Shown here: piece by piece, positions 14,193 to 16,504 of the stretch
Numbering within the stretch: position 1 is the stretch's first letter
Layout of the letters: each line of letters opens with the position of its first letter
DNA from: Gammaproteobacteria bacterium
GTDB taxonomy: Bacteria; Pseudomonadota; Gammaproteobacteria; S144-34
Direction: 5' to 3'
Length of the DNA stretch: 16,504 nt
Assembly (NCBI GenBank): GCA_015487895.1
Contig: WFOW01000156.1
Location: 1 to 16,504, forward strand
Translations under genes and position numbers: made by a program
The notes under the pieces: generated by a model
Told to the model about the DNA's origin: nothing
The model's input: only the letters and a program-made list of their open reading frames with translations
Databases searched by the model: none

Positions 14193-16428
14193 CTCGTTTG
14201 GCGCCGGTGGCGCCGGCCTCGCTGATGCCCTTCGTGCCCGGCGTCTCCGCCCCCGCCGCCGCGGCCGAGCGCGGCCCGCGCAGGGCCTCCACCATGCGTG
14301 CCGCCGCCCGCCGGGCGCCGGCGGCACGCTCGCGCCGCCGCCGGCGCTCGACCAGCGGCGGGCAGATCCTGTCGTCCCAGTAGATGACCTGGCAGTCCAG
14401 GCAGTAATGGCACTCGTGGGCGTTGATCTCCCCCGTCGAACGTATGGCCTGGATCTCGCACGCATTGGCGCAGATCTGGCAGGGGCGCCCGCACTCCTTG
14501 CGCCGCTTGAGCCAGTCGAACACGCGCAGCCGCGTGGGCAGCGCCAGCGCCGCACCCAGCGGGCACAGGTACTTGCAGTAGAACTTGCTGCTGAAGACGG
14601 CGATCGCGAGCAGCCCCACCGCGTAGAGCACATAGGGCCACTCGCGCTGGAAATGCAGGAGGATCGCCGTCTTGAAGGGCTCGATCTCGGCGAAGCGCTC
14701 GGCGGTGGCGAGCGACTGCAGCGATATGCCGAACAGCACCAGCAGGATCACGTACTTGACCGCCAGGAGGCGCTCGTGCACCAGCGGCGGGAGCACGAGC
14801 TGGGGCACGCGCAGGCGGCGTGCGGCCTCGTTGATCAGCTTCTGCATCGCGCCGAAGGGGCAGAGCCAGCCGCAGAAGACGCCGCGGCCCCACAGCAGGA
14901 CGGCGGCCGCGACATAGGTCCACAGCACGAACAGGATCGGGTCGACCAGGAAGGTCTCCCACCGGAAGCCGTGCACGAGGCTGCCGAGGAAGGTGAACAC
15001 GTTGACGATGGACAGCTGCCCCAGCGCGTACCAGCCGATGAAGCCCACCGTGAACAGCAGGAAGCCCGTGCGCAGCCGCACCACAAGACGCCGCCTGCGC
15101 ACGAGCACGTCCTGGAGGAAGAGCACGACGGTGAGGAACCCCAGCCCGGCCACCAGCACGACCACCTCGGGCCAGCGCCGCTTCCACACGCCCACCCACA
15201 TGGGCTCCTCGGCGCCCTCGCCCGCCTCCGCCCCCGGTGCCGCGGGCGGGCGCTGCAGCCAAGCCTCGGGCAGCGCGTGCGTGGCCGAGAAGGTGGTGAA
15301 GACGCTGTCGGTGGGGCCGGTCTGCTGGCGCACCAGCAGCTCGAGACGGTAGGGCTGTCCCGGATCGAACTCGTAGCCGGCGCGGATGACGAACAGCGCC
15401 ATCTCGCGGAACTCCGGCATGCCCTCCAGGTAGACGTCCGCGAGCCGGTGATGGTCGAGATCACGGAAGAGGATGGTCTGCTCGCCCTGGCTGAGCTGCA
15501 CGCGGTCGAAGATGCCGCCGCGCACGTAGCCGGAGCCCTTGAAGGAGTAGCGCCCGTTGGCGAGCACCGCCAGCACGTGCTCGCCGGGCTTGAGCTGCCC
15601 CATCAGCCAGCGGTACTGCTCGTCGCCGAGCAGGTTGCGGCCGACCATGGGGGGGTCGACGACGGCGAACCACAGGTCGATGAAGAGCTCGTCCGGGTCC
15701 GCGGGCGGCGGGTCGAGACGCGCCCCCAGCCGGCGGAGCGCGCGGTCGACCTCGGCCGAGCCCAGCCGCAGGTGCCCGAAGGCGCCGGCCTCGACCAGAT
15801 CCTTCCACCCCGCCGGGCGGTAGACGTCGGTGCGGATGCGCGCGCGCGCGCCCTGCGCGCCGCCCGCCCGCAGCACCCCGCGCGCGTGGGCGACGCGGCG
15901 CGCGGCCTTCATGATGGTGCGGTCGACGACCATGACGGTGACGGTGGCGCCGCTGACGCCGTCGACCGAGACCTCGCCCTGCGAGCCGCCCCCGATGCGG
16001 ATGCGGTCGGTCAGGCGCTTGCCCGCATACTGGGCGGCGAACTCCTGCAGGCGGCTCTCCGGGATGCCGACCAGCAGGATGGGCTCGTGGTGCTCGAGCA
16101 CGTAGGCGCCCCGGATGACGCCCTCGGTGTCGAAGCCCACGAGCAGGTCCACCGGTTTGCCGGAGTAGGCGGGGATGGGCGCCACCTCCTTGGTGCGCAG
16201 CAGGTAGCCGATCACCTCGCCGCCGCGGTAGACGGCGGCCGCCGGCGGGTCGCCCTCGAAGGGGCCGAAGGCGTCGGCCTCCGGGAAGAACTCCGCGGCC
16301 TTCGGATGCGGAGGGCCGCCGGCCGGCGGCGAGCCGTGCGCGGGCCGCGCGCCGCCCGCAGCCGTGACCACGGCCAGCACCGCCAGCATGGCCAGCATGG
16401 GAAAGGCCCTGTAAGGGATGGCGCCCAT
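14182..16428 (-). CDS. nosR: NosR, membrane flavo-iron-sulfur protein for N2O respiration
   Basis: 748 residues. After an N-terminal signal or anchor comes the periplasmic FMN-binding domain with the flavinylation motif [10 protein letters not shown] (Thr162). A second periplasmic part runs to about residue 415. Several membrane segments follow (about 420-440, 455-475, 497-515, 555-575 and 597-615) with the polyferredoxin-like motifs C519-GWL-C523-P and C618-KYL-C622-P. The cytoplasmic end holds two [4Fe-4S] sites (C646, C650, C653, C657 and C673, C676, C679, C689). NosR passes electrons from the quinol pool to NosZ and is needed for nosZ expression. No flavin transferase (ApbE/NosX) gene lies in the window. 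About 55 residues rich in Arg, Ala and Gly follow the last cysteine. The ATG at 16428 abuts GGAG with no spacing; the ATG at 16398 (AGGG eight bases upstream) is an alternative. Confidence 0.96.
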   Translation of the reverse strand: MGAIPYRAFPMLAMLAVLAVVTAAGGARPAHGSPPAGGPPHPKAAEFFPEADAFGPFEGDPPAAAVYRGGEVIGYLLRTKEVAPIPAYSGKPVDLLVGFDTEGVIRGAYVLEHHEPILLVGIPESRLQEFAAQYAGKRLTDRIRIGGGSQGEVSVDGVSGATVTVMVVDRTIMKAARRVAHARGVLRAGGAQGARARIRTDVYRPAGWKDLVEAGAFGHLRLGSAEVDRALRRLGARLDPPPADPDELFIDLWFAVVDPPMVGRNLLGDEQYRWLMGQLKPGEHVLAVLANGRYSFKGSGYVRGGIFDRVQLSQGEQTILFRDLDHHRLADVYLEGMPEFREMALFVIRAGYEFDPGQPYRLELLVRQQTGPTDSVFTTFSATHALPEAWLQRPPAAPGAEAGEGAEEPMWVGVWKRRWPEVVVLVAGLGFLTVVLFLQDVLVRRRRLVVRLRTGFLLFTVGFIGWYALGQLSIVNVFTFLGSLVHGFRWETFLVDPILFVLWTYVAAAVLLWGRGVFCGWLCPFGAMQKLINEAARRLRVPQLVLPPLVHERLLAVKYVILLVLFGISLQSLATAERFAEIEPFKTAILLHFQREWPYVLYAVGLLAIAVFSSKFYCKYLCPLGAALALPTRLRVFDWLKRRKECGRPCQICANACEIQAIRSTGEINAHECHYCLDCQVIYWDDRICPPLVERRRRRERAAGARRAAARMVEALRGPRSAAAAGAETPGTKGISEAGATGAKREGR

Positions 16429-16431
16429 CTC

Positions 16432-16450
16432 CTGCGACAGTCTGTCGCAG
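16432..16450. repeat. perfect inverted repeat at the nosR start
   Basis: CTGCGACAG-T-CTGTCGCAG: 9-base arms around one central base, lying between the FNR-type box and the nosR ATG. It overlaps the expected -10 position (16444-16439). It could be an operator for a second regulator or an RNA hairpin near the ribosome binding site. I do not recognise it as a known operator. Confidence 0.65.
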
Positions 16451-16466
16451 ATCGGTGCGCAGACCT

Positions 16467-16480
16467 TTGACCCGAGTCAA
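16467..16480. promoter_or_regulatory. FNR/DNR-type box before nosR
   Basis: TTGACCCGAGTCAA is symmetric (TTGAC-N4-GTCAA) and matches the FNR family consensus at eight of ten informative bases. It lies about 45 bases from the annotated nosR start. The class II -10 candidate is CAGACT at 16444-16439. This is probably the main promoter of nosRZDFYL. Confidence 0.78.
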
Positions 16481-16504
16481 CGCACGGTAGGATCGGGAGG
16501 GGCG

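Noticed and set aside
11843..14383. 846-codon plus-strand open frame
   Set aside because: It lies opposite nosD and nosZ, both with intact motifs. Long antisense frames are expected at this G+C, and the product (Val/His/Asp/Arg-rich) matches no family.
14407..16470. 687-codon plus-strand open frame
   Set aside because: Shadow of nosR on the opposite strand, with no ribosome binding site or recognisable domain.
1..16504. tRNA, rRNA, CRISPR arrays, insertion sequences
   Set aside because: I looked for repeated spacers, transposase-like frames and tRNA-like motifs and saw none.

Overview
The window is about 70% G+C and every gene I can support lies on the minus strand, so transcription runs from the right edge to the left. 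It is a denitrification island of a proteobacterium, most likely a gamma- or betaproteobacterium. That placement is an inference from three things: a Tat-exported clade I NosZ with NosR and NosDFYL, the fused nirD-nirL type of heme d1 operon, and an FNR with four iron-sulfur cysteines. I cannot name the genus.

Layout in transcription order. (1) Nitrous oxide reduction, 16480 to 8686: an FNR-type box and a perfect inverted repeat, then nosR, nosZ, nosD, nosF, nosY and nosL. Most junctions overlap or are a few bases long. A 32-bp perfect palindrome sits just after the nosZ stop. (2) NO response and regulation, 8689 to 6063: an FNR-type box on the nosL stop codon, nnrS, a SirB2-family membrane protein gene, another FNR-type box with a well placed -10, and fnr. 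(3) nirS relic, about 5988 to 5447: an FNR-dependent promoter and ribosome binding site are kept, but only a decayed, frameshifted C-terminal tail of cytochrome cd1 nitrite reductase is recognisable. (4) Heme d1 genes, 5358 to 1: nirC, nirF, fused nirD-nirL, nirG, nirH, nirJ (with its own FNR-type box) and the 5' part of nirN, which runs off the left edge.

How it works together. NosR passes electrons to NosZ, and NosDFY with NosL supplies copper and sulfur for the CuZ centre. FNR senses loss of oxygen through an iron-sulfur cluster and would act through TTGAY-N4-GTCA sites seen at five places. The nir genes build heme d1, the cofactor of NirS: siroheme decarboxylases NirDL, NirG and NirH, the radical SAM enzyme NirJ, and periplasmic NirF, NirN and NirC.

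The most notable observations are: the assembly line for NirS is intact while nirS in its usual place is a relic; three FNR-type boxes each contain the TGA stop codon of the preceding gene; the FNR recognition helix has Cys where FNR has Ser212; and there are three striking inverted repeats, at the nosR start, at the nosZ/nosD junction, and a terminator-like hairpin on the nirC start.
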